Positions 34,104-44,000 of a stretch of DNA of 64,000 bases are shown piece by piece. How positions within the stretch are numbered: position 1 is the first letter of the stretch; each line of letters opens with the position of its first letter. Location of the stretch: assembly GCF_000702945.1 (NCBI RefSeq), contig NZ_JNLE01000003.1:4573501-4637500 (forward strand). Direction: 5' to 3'. This DNA comes from Clostridium sp. KNHs205. GTDB lineage: Bacteria > Bacillota > Clostridia > Lachnospirales > Lachnospiraceae. Below the pieces are notes generated by a model that was not told the origin of the DNA, ran no database searches, and saw nothing but the letters and a program-made list of their open reading frames with translations. A program made the translations under genes and the position numbers.

Positions 34104-34982
34104 TTAGTTGCTATCGCCATCCGGCTTTTTAACATGTTCATGTGTAAACAGATGATCCATACAGTATTCGTAATTGCCATCACACTTGGAGCAGAAACGG
34201 AACTCAAGATTCTCATCATCTAATTCTGTTCTTCCACAGACAGCGCATTTATGCCTGGTGATTTTCTTTCTTCCATTAAAGTCGACTACATTGTTGCCCT
34301 GCTGTCCGCTTCTCACCTGACTCTTAAAATTACGTTTTCTCTTGACTTCTCCCGGAGAAAACCTTCTGTAATTCCTGCTTGTCATAAAGAAGAAGATAAA
34401 ATTACCCAGTGCTAGCAGAATAGCAAGACACATAAAATAATTACCGGCCGAAAAATACTGTATCAGACTTATTGCAATAAATACTGCATCAAGATATGCA
34501 ATGTATTTTATTTTTATTGGTATTATAAAAAACAATAATATCTGAACATCGGGAAACAACACTGCAAAAGCCAGGAACATAGCGTAATTGATGTACTGCA
34601 TTCCAAGAAACTCACTGTTACCGGTCACAAGGAATATAACAACAACCGCCAAAACATTCAATAACATTCCACTTAAATAGTACAGATTAAATCGGAATGC
34701 TCCCCAGGCTCTTTCCAGGGTTGAACCAATCCAGTAGTAAAAATAAATACCAATAACAGCATACAGAAGATTATTAAACTGCGGCTGTATCAGGAAAGTA
34801 ACAATACGCCATACTTCTCCGTGAAGTATCTTCTCAATATCCAACATCAGATACTGCATATAAAAATAAGGGTTGATCTGATTAATAACAAATCCGGTAC
34901 CATATAATATGGATATATACAGCATCAGATTATGAATAGCATATCTCCCATATTTACGCTCCAGTTTATTCAGCAAATTCAT
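34104..34982 (-). CDS. rhomboid-fold membrane protein with C-terminal zinc ribbon, probably inactive
   Basis: Six hydrophobic helices in residues 15-205 show the rhomboid layout (LHGEVWRIVTFLIQP, then GSTLERAWGAFRFNLYYLSG). However, the catalytic GxSG motif is absent where it should be (EFLGMQYINYAMFLAF) and no histidine is present in the last helix. A soluble tail carries CAVCGRTELDDENLEFRFCSKCDGNYEYCMDHL, which looks like a treble-clef or zinc-ribbon module. Such proteins are labelled rhomboid-like in databases. Without the serine-histidine pair, a protease role is doubtful and a scaffolding role more likely. It starts 24 bases after corA ends, so the two may be cotranscribed. Confidence 0.75.
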   Translation of the reverse strand: MNLLNKLERKYGRYAIHNLMLYISILYGTGFVINQINPYFYMQYLMLDIEKILHGEVWRIVTFLIQPQFNNLLYAVIGIYFYYWIGSTLERAWGAFRFNLYYLSGMLLNVLAVVVIFLVTGNSEFLGMQYINYAMFLAFAVLFPDVQILLFFIIPIKIKYIAYLDAVFIAISLIQYFSAGNYFMCLAILLALGNFIFFFMTSRNYRRFSPGEVKRKRNFKSQVRSGQQGNNVVDFNGRKKITRHKCAVCGRTELDDENLEFRFCSKCDGNYEYCMDHLFTHEHVKKPDGDSN

Positions 34983-35006
34983 CCATTCACATCCTTTGAT
35001 TTTTAT

Positions 35007-35942
35007 CTAGAATAAATCCTTCTTACGAAATACCATTGCTATAATAAAAGTTACCAACAAGGTAAATACAATAATCAGAATAAATCCAAAACCCGAATTC
35101 TCACCGGGTATTCCGCCTACATTCATACCAAAAAAGCTGGCGATCATCGTAGGAATTGACATAACAATTGTTACAGTTGCAAGGAATTTCATTACAATAT
35201 TCAGATTATTTGATATGACAGAAGCAAAAGCATCCATGGTTCCGCTTAAGATTCCGCTGTATATGTTCGCCATCTCAATAGCCTGTTTATTCTCAATAAT
35301 AACATCTTCTAACAGTTCCGTATCCTCAGGATACTGTTTGATCGTGTCAATCTTTAACATCTTCTCAAGAACAACCTCATTGGATCTCAGGGAAGTTGTG
35401 AAATATACAAGACTCTTTTCCAATTCGAGAAGATCTATCAATTCACTGTTCTTAGTGGAAATATGCAGCTTATGTTCAATTTGTTCACTTTTTCTATCTA
35501 TGATTCTTAAGTACTGTAAGAATACGGAAGCATTCTTGTACAAAATCTGCAGAATAAATCTTGTTTTCTTAAAGGTGTAGAAATCCCTTACCCTGCCATC
35601 CATAAAACCTTTTAATACTTTTGTCTCTTCCAGGCAGACGGTAACTATTAAATCTTTCGCAACAATAATAGCAAGAGGTATGGTTACATACCTGTCCTTA
35701 TTATTTCTTTCTTCCATTGTGGGGATGTCTACAAGGATTAGTGTATAATCATCCTCCACTTCAATTCTTGAACGTTCCTCTTCATCCAGAGGGGCTCTCA
35801 AATGATCGATGTCAATATGACAGGTTTCTGATATTTCAAGTAATTCTGTTGCTGATGGGTCTGTCATAACCACCCAGCAGCCTGGTTCGGTAGCGTCAAG
35901 ATAGCGTGTGCCGTCTTCAAATGTCTTCAAAATTTCAATCAT
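35007..35942 (-). CDS. corA: CorA-family magnesium transporter
   Basis: The 311-residue protein has a large cytosolic N-terminal domain and two C-terminal helices separated by the family signature GMN in ASFFGMNVGGIPGE. CorA proteins form pentameric channels for Mg2+ and related divalent cations. The ATG has AGGAGTGT nearby. The leader upstream (35943-36100) holds short stems, but I could not match it to the M-box or other known magnesium riboswitch. Confidence 0.92.
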   Translation of the reverse strand: MIEILKTFEDGTRYLDATEPGCWVVMTDPSATELLEISETCHIDIDHLRAPLDEEERSRIEVEDDYTLILVDIPTMEERNNKDRYVTIPLAIIVAKDLIVTVCLEETKVLKGFMDGRVRDFYTFKKTRFILQILYKNASVFLQYLRIIDRKSEQIEHKLHISTKNSELIDLLELEKSLVYFTTSLRSNEVVLEKMLKIDTIKQYPEDTELLEDVIIENKQAIEMANIYSGILSGTMDAFASVISNNLNIVMKFLATVTIVMSIPTMIASFFGMNVGGIPGENSGFGFILIIVFTLLVTFIIAMVFRKKDLF

Positions 35943-36250
35943 GATACACTCCTTCTACTGCACGGCAAAGCAGAAGAAGTTTAAGAACTGCTAAACTGCC
36001 CCGTACAGTGCGTTATTTGGTTTTAATCGTCGATACTCACAACTGGGTCCCGCTTCCATACGGTGTTTACGTCCTTTCTTATTGTTTCGATACCAAAAGC
36101 ATCTTTGTATAGTTGTTATCTGGTGTCCACTACATTATATGTTTTCTCATATTTAATGTCAAATAAAAAACTTGAAAAGAAAGATGAAAATTCTTAAAAT
36201 TTCATGAACCACAGTGCGGAGGAAGTCGAACGACAATTGCTACAGGAGTC

Positions 36251-36321
36251 AGTAGTGCCTTACATAAGTTTTGATAAAATTAATGCACTGTTATTTATCA
36301 AAACTTATACAAAGCAGTACT
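36251..36321. repeat. imperfect 28-bp inverted repeat
   Basis: ATAAGTTTTGATAAA (36264-36278) and TTTATCAAAACTTAT (36294-36308) pair perfectly. The pairing extends outward as AGTA[G/C]TGC[C/T]TT to about 28 bp with a few mismatches. The loop is 15 bases. No T-tract follows, so it is not an ordinary terminator. Confidence 0.7.
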
Positions 36322-36410
36322 GGTAATATGATTGGTAATTTTTCAGAAAATTATCAAAATTTTTTCCTCAAAGTAAAAAAGGGCTGCTGCATCTTAAACA
36401 ATATTGCAAT

Positions 36411-36553
36411 AAGAAGCATCCTGACTTTCCTCCATACACCGGCTGAAAGACACCTTACCTATTTTGTGTGCTATAATCGTACAAAATTGTTAACACACAA
36501 GATCGGCAACATGTCTTTCAAGCAGTGAATTACAGGAAAGTCACGAACTTCTT
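36411..36553. repeat. nested imperfect inverted repeat
   Basis: Four concentric pairings are visible: AAGAAG/CTTCTT at the outer edge, GACTTTCCT (36423-36431) with AGGAAAGTC (36534-36542), TGAAAGACA (36444-36452) with TGTCTTTCA (36512-36520), and TTGTGTG (36464-36470) with CACACAA (36494-36500). The 143-bp segment can fold into one long interrupted hairpin. It is not similar to elements A and B. Confidence 0.65.
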
Positions 36554-36590
36554 ACCGCCATACATTTATTTTGCAACGGCCCTATAATAG

Positions 36591-36932
36591 TTAAACGTCA
36601 TGACTGGGTATCTTAAGAGTGCTTCCCGGCTGCAGCATTATCTGATTCAGATTATTATTTCTTGTTATATCCTGCAAATCGACACCGAATTTATCCATTA
36701 TTATCTGTAAGGAATCTCCGTCTTCAACAACATACTCAAATACGGTATCATCACTGAATCCTTCAATTACAGGTATACAAATTTCATCTCCCACCTGGAG
36801 ATTATATATATCAACAAAAGGATTCAGTCTTAAGATAAGAGGCAGCGGAACATTATATTCTCTAGTGATACTATAAAGGGTATCCCCTTGACCAATTACA
36901 TAATTCATGCAACTGTATTCTCTGAAATTCAT
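36591..36932 (-). CDS. double LysM-domain protein
   Basis: Two LysM repeats are present: YVIGQGDTLYSITREYNVPL...LNPFVDIYNLQVGDEICIP and YVVEDGDSLQIIMDKFGVDL...LQPGSTLKIP. LysM modules bind N-acetylglucosamine polymers such as peptidoglycan. No signal peptide is visible, so it may act inside the cell or on the forespore, as do several sporulation LysM proteins. The ATG at 36932 follows GGAAGG; an ATG at 36965 is unsupported. The length is 113 residues. Confidence 0.88.
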   Translation of the reverse strand: MNFREYSCMNYVIGQGDTLYSITREYNVPLPLILRLNPFVDIYNLQVGDEICIPVIEGFSDDTVFEYVVEDGDSLQIIMDKFGVDLQDITRNNNLNQIMLQPGSTLKIPSHDV

Positions 36933-37231
36933 AATCCTTCCTTCCACACCAATCTCAGTAATCATTATTACTTAAGGAGTGGTTTCTTAACGTTTCGTTT
37001 CCTTATATTATATTAAAAAACTATGGGAGTTGTTACGGTAAATCCACACTTGTTTTGTTATTATTTAGTATTCATTACCATTATTAGTAATTAGGATAAA
37101 TTCGGGTGTTGAACTTCACATTTTTGTGTCGTATAATATAGCTTATCGGAATTACGCTATATGAGGTTGTAATCATTTTTCATTCCTCTCATATATTATA
37201 GTGTTACAATTCTTGTAAGGAGGTAAACCGT

Positions 37232-40200
37232 TTGAGCGATTACAAAAAACCATACACTTTAGGAATCGATATAGGCTCCACTACCGTAAAAGTGGCGGTA
37301 TTAAATACAGAAAATAAGATCCTGTTTTCTGAGTATGCAAGGCATTACGCAAATATTCAGGACGTTTTGGCTAAGCTGCTAAGGAATGCAACTGAACAGC
37401 TTGGCGACATGAAAGTAGCACCAGTGATAACCGGTTCCGGTGGTCTCACCATATCGAAACATCTTGGAATTCCATTTGTTCAAGAGGTTGTTGCCGTATC
37501 TACTTCCCTGCAGGATTTCGCTCCCCAAACAGATGTTGCAATAGAACTCGGCGGTGAAGACGCCAAAATTATATATTTTACAGGTGGTATCGAGCAGCGA
37601 ATGAATGGTATCTGCGCAGGCGGTACCGGCTCTTTTATTGACCAGATGGCTACCCTATTGAACACGGATGCTTCCGGACTCAATGAGTACGCGAAAGAAT
37701 ATAAATCTATTTATCCAATTGCCGCAAGATGCGGAGTTTTTGCAAAGTCTGATATTCAGCCCTTAATTAACGACGGAGCAACCAAGCCGGATTTATCCGC
37801 TTCTATCTTTCAGGCAGTTGTTAACCAGACAATCAGTGGTCTTGCCTGCGGAAAACCCATCAGAGGTAATGTTGCCTTCCTGGGTGGCCCTCTCCACTTC
37901 TTAACAGAACTAAAGAATGCTTTTATCCGAACCCTGGATCTTTCAGAGGAAAACATAATAGCACCTGAGCACTCCCATCTTTTTGCGGCAACCGGCGCAG
38001 CCATGAACAGCAAATACGAAACAATTGAGGCCTTAAGCAATCTTATCGGGAAATTATCTAAGGGTATTACCATGGATTTTGAAGTAAACCGTATGGCCCC
38101 TCTCTTTGTAGATGAAGCTGCCTATGATGAATTCAAAGAACGTCATTCCAGACAAGCCGTTAAGAAAGGCGACTTAAGTACTTACCAGGGTAATTGCTTT
38201 TTAGGAATTGATGCCGGCTCTACTACCACAAAGGTTGCATTAGTCGGAGACGACGGCTCTCTTCTTTATTCCTTTTACAGCAACAACAACGGAAGTCCCT
38301 TAAAAACTGCGATAAAGTCCATAAAGGAGATTTATTCCCTTCTGCCGGAAGGTGCCAATATTATACGTTCCTGTTCAACGGGTTATGGTGAAGCCCTCAT
38401 TAAGTCAGCACTTATGCTGGATGAAGGAGAAGTAGAAACCGTTGCCCACTATCACGCTGCTGCTTTCTTTGACCCTAAGGTTGACTGTATCATGGACATC
38501 GGCGGTCAGGATATGAAATGTATTAAGATAAAGAATAACACTGTTGACAGTATCATGCTAAACGAAGCTTGTTCCTCCGGTTGTGGTTCCTTTATTGAAA
38601 CCTTTGCCAAATCCTTAAATTATGAAGTAGCTGATTTTGCAAAAGTAGCCCTTTTTGCCAAGAATCCGGTTGATTTAGGTTCCAGATGTACGGTATTTAT
38701 GAATTCCAAGGTAAAGCAGGCACAGAAGGAAGGCGCGCAGGTAGCTGATATTTCCTCCGGTCTTGCCTATTCCGTAATTAAGAATGCTATTTTTAAGGTT
38801 ATTAAAATTACTGATCCTAAGGATTTAGGAGAGCATGTAGTAGTCCAGGGCGGTACTTTCTATAATGAAGCAGTTCTAAGAAGCTTCGAGCTTTTAACCG
38901 GCTGTGAACCGGTAAGACCTGATATCTCCGGAATTATGGGGGCCTTTGGTGCAGCTCTTATTGCAAGAGAACATTATGAAGGGCAGGAGACAACACTCCT
39001 CACCCTGGACCAGATCAATGATTTAAAAATAGAATCCTCCATGACCCGATGCCGTGCCTGTACCAACAACTGCCAGCTGACCATCAACCGTTTTACCGGA
39101 GGAAGACAGTTTATCAGTGGTAACCGCTGCGAGAAGGGACTTGGTAAGGTTAAGAATAAAGATAACATCCCGAATTTATTTGAATATAAGTTAAAGACCC
39201 TTTTCTCCTACGAACCCCTTCCCCTTGAGAAAGCTCCAAGAGGTGTTGTAGGTATACCAAGAGTCTTAAATATGTATGAAAATTATCCCTTCTGGTATAC
39301 ATTATTTACCGAGTTAGGTTACCGTGTAATCCTCTCTCCCGAATCTACCAGAAAGATTTATGAAATGGGTATTGAATCCATCCCCAGCGAATCAGAATGC
39401 TATCCCGCCAAACTGGCTCACGGTCACATTATGTGGCTCATCAAACAGGGTGTGGATTTTATCTTCTATCCAAGTGTTCCTTATGAACGCTGTGAGGTGC
39501 CAGGTGCCAATAATCATTATAACTGCCCCATTGTTGCCTCCTACAGTGAAAACATCAAGAACAATGTAGAAGAATTGAAGGCTGGAAATATCCGCTACGA
39601 GAATCCTTTCATGTCCTTTGAGAATGAAGAAATCTTAAAGAAGCGTCTGCTTAAGGTTATGAAAGAAATCGCAGGTGCAACGGATAAGGAAATAAAGGCT
39701 GCAGTTACCAAAGCCTGGGCTGAGCTTGAGGCCAAAAGGGAAGATATTAAGAGAAAAGGCGAAGAGACAATCGCTTATCTCGTTGAAAACGGTAAAAAAG
39801 GTATTGTCCTGGCCGGACGCCCTTACCACATTGATCCGGAAATCAATCATGGTATTCCTGAGTTAATTAATTCCTATGGTGTAGCAGTATTAACAGAGGA
39901 TTCTATTTCCCACTTAGGTAAAGTTGACAGACCTCTGGTTGCAGTAGATCAGTGGATGTACCATTCAAGGCTTTATGCTGCTGCCTCCTATGCGAAAACC
40001 ATGCCGAATCTGGAGCTTATACAGCTGAATTCCTTTGGCTGTGGCCTGGATGCTGTTACTACAGATATGGTTAATGATATTCTAACCAAATCCGGCAAGG
40101 TTTATACCGTTTTAAAGATTGATGAAGTAAATAATTTAGGTGCTGCCAGAATCAGAGTCCGCTCTCTTCTCTCTGCTGTAAATGACAGGGACAGAAAGAA

Positions 40201-41551
40201 GACCTCCTGTGAGGTTCCTATTGTCTCCGATGCCTTTAACAGAGTTGTATTTACAGAAGAAATGCGTAAGGATTATACCCTGCTCTGCCCTCAGATGTCA
40301 CCTATCCATTTTGACATCTTACAGAGTGCCCTAAAGGCAGGTGGTTACAATGTAGAGATACTTCCCAATGATAACCGTACTGCCGTTGATGTGGGATTAA
40401 AATATGTTAATAACGATGCCTGCTATCCTTCCCTGATGGTGGTAGGGCAGATAATGGATGCACTCCTCTCCGGTAAGTATGATGTGAACAAAGTAGGCGT
40501 CATGATTACCCAGACCGGCGGCGGCTGCCGGGCAACCAATTATATCAACTTTATCAGAAGAGCTCTAGAAAAAGCAGGTATGTCTCAAATTCCGGTAATC
40601 TCTTTAAGTGTATCCGGACTTGAGAAAAATCCCGGTATGAAGTATACTCCCAAACTGCTTATGAGTGCGGTGCAGGCTTTGGTTTACGGAGATGTATTCC
40701 TTAGAGTCTTATACCGCACAAGGCCTTACGAAGCGGTACCCGGTTCTGCTAACGCACTGCATGAGAAATGGAACGAAAGATGTAAGATATCAGTTGCCAA
40801 TGGAAAATGGGGAGAATTTAAAAAGAACATTCGTGGTATCATCGAAGATTTCGATAATCTGCCTCTGAACGATATCCGTAAACCAAGAGTTGGTATCGTT
40901 GGAGAAATCCTCGTTAAGTTCTTACCTGCTGCCAATAACTATCTGGTGGATTTACTGGAAGCAGAAGGAGCAGAAGCTGTGGTTCCGGATTTAATCGATT
41001 TCTTTATGTACTCCTTCCACAATTCCAGCTTTAAGGCAGAATACCTGGGCTTTAAGAAATCCTCCGCTACCATAAGCAATATTCTTATTCAGGCGGTTGA
41101 ACTCTGCCGTAAGGAAGCTAAGATATGCCTCGAAAAGAGCAAGCGCTTTACACCTCCGGTTCCTATCAAAACACTGGCAGATTATGCTTCTCCCATTGTT
41201 TCTGTTGGTAATCAGACCGGTGAAGGCTGGTTCTTAACAGGTGAAATGGTAGAACTGATTCACTCCGGCGTAAACAACATTGTATGTACACAACCCTTTG
41301 CCTGCCTGCCCAATCACATTGTTGGAAAAGGTGTAATCAAAGAGTTGAGACAAAGATATCCGGAATCCAACATTGTTGCCGTTGATTATGATCCCGGAGC
41401 CAGTGAAGTAAATCAGCTTAACCGAATTAAATTAATGCTCTCAACAGCAGTTAAAAACCTGGAGAAAACTACGGTTCATCAGGCGGAAGTTCAGAGTAAT
41501 CACAAACAGATCCCAGTATCTGCAAAGACCAGTCTTGATACAGGAATGTAA
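37232..41551 (+). CDS. 2-hydroxyacyl-CoA dehydratase activase fusion protein (1439 aa)
   Basis: The start is a TTG at 37232, eight bases after AAGGAGGT. Two BadF/BcrA-type ATPase domains come first, with DIGSTTVKV at 12-20 and DAGSTTTKV at about 326. The iron-sulphur cysteines are at residues 128 (CAGGTGSF) and 447/451 (CSSGCGSF). A cysteine-rich joint follows (CRACTNNC at 607-615 and GNRC at ~633), then a DUF2229 region and a HgdB-like component in the last 400 residues (TQTGGGCRATNY, NQTGEGWFLTGEM). Such giant proteins are widespread in clostridia. Relatives of the activator use ATP to inject an electron into a dehydratase. What this stand-alone fusion acts on is not established. Confidence 0.92.
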   Translation: MSDYKKPYTLGIDIGSTTVKVAVLNTENKILFSEYARHYANIQDVLAKLLRNATEQLGDMKVAPVITGSGGLTISKHLGIPFVQEVVAVSTSLQDFAPQTDVAIELGGEDAKIIYFTGGIEQRMNGICAGGTGSFIDQMATLLNTDASGLNEYAKEYKSIYPIAARCGVFAKSDIQPLINDGATKPDLSASIFQAVVNQTISGLACGKPIRGNVAFLGGPLHFLTELKNAFIRTLDLSEENIIAPEHSHLFAATGAAMNSKYETIEALSNLIGKLSKGITMDFEVNRMAPLFVDEAAYDEFKERHSRQAVKKGDLSTYQGNCFLGIDAGSTTTKVALVGDDGSLLYSFYSNNNGSPLKTAIKSIKEIYSLLPEGANIIRSCSTGYGEALIKSALMLDEGEVETVAHYHAAAFFDPKVDCIMDIGGQDMKCIKIKNNTVDSIMLNEACSSGCGSFIETFAKSLNYEVADFAKVALFAKNPVDLGSRCTVFMNSKVKQAQKEGAQVADISSGLAYSVIKNAIFKVIKITDPKDLGEHVVVQGGTFYNEAVLRSFELLTGCEPVRPDISGIMGAFGAALIAREHYEGQETTLLTLDQINDLKIESSMTRCRACTNNCQLTINRFTGGRQFISGNRCEKGLGKVKNKDNIPNLFEYKLKTLFSYEPLPLEKAPRGVVGIPRVLNMYENYPFWYTLFTELGYRVILSPESTRKIYEMGIESIPSESECYPAKLAHGHIMWLIKQGVDFIFYPSVPYERCEVPGANNHYNCPIVASYSENIKNNVEELKAGNIRYENPFMSFENEEILKKRLLKVMKEIAGATDKEIKAAVTKAWAELEAKREDIKRKGEETIAYLVENGKKGIVLAGRPYHIDPEINHGIPELINSYGVAVLTEDSISHLGKVDRPLVAVDQWMYHSRLYAAASYAKTMPNLELIQLNSFGCGLDAVTTDMVNDILTKSGKVYTVLKIDEVNNLGAARIRVRSLLSAVNDRDRKKTSCEVPIVSDAFNRVVFTEEMRKDYTLLCPQMSPIHFDILQSALKAGGYNVEILPNDNRTAVDVGLKYVNNDACYPSLMVVGQIMDALLSGKYDVNKVGVMITQTGGGCRATNYINFIRRALEKAGMSQIPVISLSVSGLEKNPGMKYTPKLLMSAVQALVYGDVFLRVLYRTRPYEAVPGSANALHEKWNERCKISVANGKWGEFKKNIRGIIEDFDNLPLNDIRKPRVGIVGEILVKFLPAANNYLVDLLEAEGAEAVVPDLIDFFMYSFHNSSFKAEYLGFKKSSATISNILIQAVELCRKEAKICLEKSKRFTPPVPIKTLADYASPIVSVGNQTGEGWFLTGEMVELIHSGVNNIVCTQPFACLPNHIVGKGVIKELRQRYPESNIVAVDYDPGASEVNQLNRIKLMLSTAVKNLEKTTVHQAEVQSNHKQIPVSAKTSLDTGM

Positions 41552-41580
41552 TTTAAGACGTTGTTAAATAAATAAAAACT

Positions 41581-41636
41581 GCCGGTATAATATCAGTAGA
41601 ACATTTACTGATTCTTATACCGGCAACTTTTATTTT
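41581..41636 (+). terminator. terminator of the activase fusion gene
   Basis: GCCGGTATAA and TTATACCGGC close a stem with an inner pair (ATCAGTA/TACTGAT), followed by AACTTTTATTTT. It starts 30 bases past the stop. Confidence 0.85.
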
Positions 41637-41871
41637 AAAGAGGTAAAAACGATAATAAACCTTCTTTTCATAGTCATATAATTATTACAATTTAAATCTA
41701 TCTCTTAGTCTCTCCTTTCAGTATCTCCTCTCAGTTTTACTCCAGGCTTTACATTTTCTATCTTGGCTTTTGATCTCTATATTTTTATTTAGAATGTATT
41801 TGTTAGTATATGTTTCAGTTTAAAACTCTTTGAAATTTATCTTTATGCAAATAAAAGACTTCCTACCCAAA
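41637..41871. other. pyrimidine-rich spacer between convergent genes
   Basis: Together with the terminator this makes a 320-base gap between convergent genes. The part around 41700-41790 is CT-rich on the plus strand. No open frame with a ribosome-binding site and no clear terminator for the minus-strand cluster is visible. Confidence 0.4.
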
Positions 41872-42846
41872 TTATACTACTCTTCCTTTTATGGCTGAAT
41901 AATTTCCCTTTAGATAGTTTATCAAATTCATGCAGCTAATATTTTTAAGTGCCATAATAGAAGTCCCTGAATAAAAAGCACTGTGCGGCGTAATGATTAT
42001 ATTCTCCCTGTATAACAGCGGATTATACTCAAGTACAGGTGGTTCATCCTTTAGTACATCAAGGCCTGCACCACTTATATACCCTATATCCAAAGCCTTC
42101 GTCAGAGCTTCCTCATCAACGGTCTCTCCTCTTCCTAAATTCAAGAAGATAGGCTGCTGTTTCAGCTCCTTGAAATAATTCAGATTAAAATAGTTTTTAT
42201 TTTCAATAGCAGGCGCCATATGATTACTTATTATATGAGCATGTTCTTTTATATAAGTTTCCTCTGCCAGAAGAACCCCATGTGCTTTCGCGGTTTCTGC
42301 TGTTATATATGGATCCTTTACCAAGACCTTAACGCCAAAGGCCAAGGCTCTCTGAGCCACTGCTTTGCCTATTTTCCCAAATCCGTAAATGGCCAGAACA
42401 CTGTCCGCAAGTCTTAATCCTCCCGGAACAGTTCCATAATTCCATATCTTTCTCTCCTCGATATCCCTTTCATAATGTTTTAGATTTCTAATAAGCGCCA
42501 AAAGCAGTGCCATGGTATGGTCTGCTACCTCCTGGGTACAGTAGTCTGCTGCCGTACAAACAGCAATTCCACGCCTTTTAGCTTCAACAATATCAATATT
42601 ATTATAGCCGGAGGCCATTATACAAATAACTTTAAGCTTAACAGCTTTTCTGAGAACTTCAGCGTCAACAGGCAGAAATGCTGTTAAGAGTGCCTCTGCT
42701 TTCTCAATCTTTTCAAGAAATTCCTTCTTATTGGCATAAGGATAGAGCTCCACATTACAATCCGGCAGGTTCTCCCGTATCATATTTATATCTGACTGCT
42801 CCAACAGGCTCAGCTCTTCTTTGCTGTCACAAATGAGTATATTCAT
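41872..42846 (-). CDS. D-isomer-specific 2-hydroxyacid dehydrogenase
   Basis: The 324-residue enzyme reduces 2-oxo acids to D-2-hydroxy acids with NAD(P)H. The start at 42846 (MNILICDSKEEL) has GGAGG seven bases upstream. The Rossmann motif is LAIYGFGKIGKAVA. The catalytic set is the Arg in LNLGRGE, Glu in the LKDEPP segment and His in IITPHSAFYSG. The substrate cannot be read from sequence. As the last gene of the rocB cluster it may reduce a keto acid made by the upstream aminotransferase. Confidence 0.9.
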   Translation of the reverse strand: MNILICDSKEELSLLEQSDINMIRENLPDCNVELYPYANKKEFLEKIEKAEALLTAFLPVDAEVLRKAVKLKVICIMASGYNNIDIVEAKRRGIAVCTAADYCTQEVADHTMALLLALIRNLKHYERDIEERKIWNYGTVPGGLRLADSVLAIYGFGKIGKAVAQRALAFGVKVLVKDPYITAETAKAHGVLLAEETYIKEHAHIISNHMAPAIENKNYFNLNYFKELKQQPIFLNLGRGETVDEEALTKALDIGYISGAGLDVLKDEPPVLEYNPLLYRENIIITPHSAFYSGTSIMALKNISCMNLINYLKGNYSAIKGRVV

Positions 42847-42922
42847 TTCCATCCTCCTGACTGTATCTATGGTTGATTTCTTTCTTGTAATCTGCATCAA
42901 TGCAAGTTAGCAGATGTTTTTC

Positions 42923-43987
42923 TTAATAACCTGCTAAGATTTTCTCCGTGGCTCTTATTACTTCATCCATTTCCGCTTTGGTCCCTACCGTAATTCTAAG
43001 AAAGTCTTTTATTCTTTCACTATTGAAATATCTGGTAAGAATACCTTCTTCCTTCAACTTTACATAATAATCCGAAGCATGGATTTTATCATGCTTTACA
43101 AACAGAAAATTTGTATGGGTTTTCATCACATAGAAGCCTCTTGCCCGAAGGCTTTCTGCTGTTTCTTCTCTTATACGAATGGTCTCTTCTATACAGTTCT
43201 TATAATATCCGGTGTCAAGAATTGCCGCTGTTCCCGCTGCTAATGTCAGAGCATTTAGATTATAAGGGTTAAAGGTAAATTTAATCTTGTTCATATCTTC
43301 AATAATTTCCTTTGAGGCTACTGCAAAACCAAGTCTTAATCCGGCAAGATTCCTGGATTTTGAGAAGGTCTGAATAACAATAAGATTATGAAAATCTTTT
43401 ATGAGCTCTATACAGGATTCATTTCCATAATCCACATAAGCTTCATCAACAATCACAAGACGTTCTTTCTTAGCAGAAATTATCTCTCTTAAATCGCTTC
43501 TTGAAAGCCGGTATCCCGTTGGCGCGTTGGGATTTGCAATAATTATATGTCTGTCCGTGTTGATATAATCCTTGATATCTATGGTAAAATCCTCTCTTAA
43601 GGGTATCTCAAGGGCATCAAGACCAAAGGTCTTAGAATAAGTGTGGTAGAAATAATAAGTGATATCCGGAAAACAGATTTTACTGGATTTACCGAAAAAG
43701 CTTAAAAAACAGAAGCTAAGTACTTCATCGGAGCCATTACTCACAAATACCTGATCAGCTTCCACACCATATACCCCTGCAATAGCCTCTCTTAACTTTG
43801 TGCAATAAGGGTCTGAGTATAAGCCCATGCCAAGGATTTCTTCTGAATTTACTGCTTCTAATACCTTTGGTGATGGCGGCATTGACGTTTCATTGGCATT
43901 TAACTTTATATATTTACGGTCAGCAGGCTGCTCTCCGGGAACATATGCTTCCATCTCTTTGTATCTGCCGTCAAAAAAATTACTCAT
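42923..43987 (-). CDS. HisC-like PLP-dependent aminotransferase
   Basis: This 354-residue protein belongs to fold-type I aminotransferase class I/II and is closest to histidinol-phosphate aminotransferase: KLNANETSMPPSPKVLEAV, VFVSNGSDEVLSF, IANPNAPTGYRLS, IVDEAYVDYG and the PLP lysine in TFSKSRNLAGLRLGFA. It lies 13 bases after the guanidino-enzyme gene inside the rocB cluster rather than with hisHF. It may therefore serve catabolism (transamination of an amino acid) rather than histidine synthesis. True HisC activity cannot be excluded. Confidence 0.85.
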   Translation of the reverse strand: MSNFFDGRYKEMEAYVPGEQPADRKYIKLNANETSMPPSPKVLEAVNSEEILGMGLYSDPYCTKLREAIAGVYGVEADQVFVSNGSDEVLSFCFLSFFGKSSKICFPDITYYFYHTYSKTFGLDALEIPLREDFTIDIKDYINTDRHIIIANPNAPTGYRLSRSDLREIISAKKERLVIVDEAYVDYGNESCIELIKDFHNLIVIQTFSKSRNLAGLRLGFAVASKEIIEDMNKIKFTFNPYNLNALTLAAGTAAILDTGYYKNCIEETIRIREETAESLRARGFYVMKTHTNFLFVKHDKIHASDYYVKLKEEGILTRYFNSERIKDFLRITVGTKAEMDEVIRATEKILAGY

Positions 43988-44000
43988 AACAATTCCTCCT

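Noticed and set aside
35943..36120. Possible magnesium riboswitch upstream of corA.
   Set aside because: Short stems are present, but the conserved M-box segments are not found on the minus strand.
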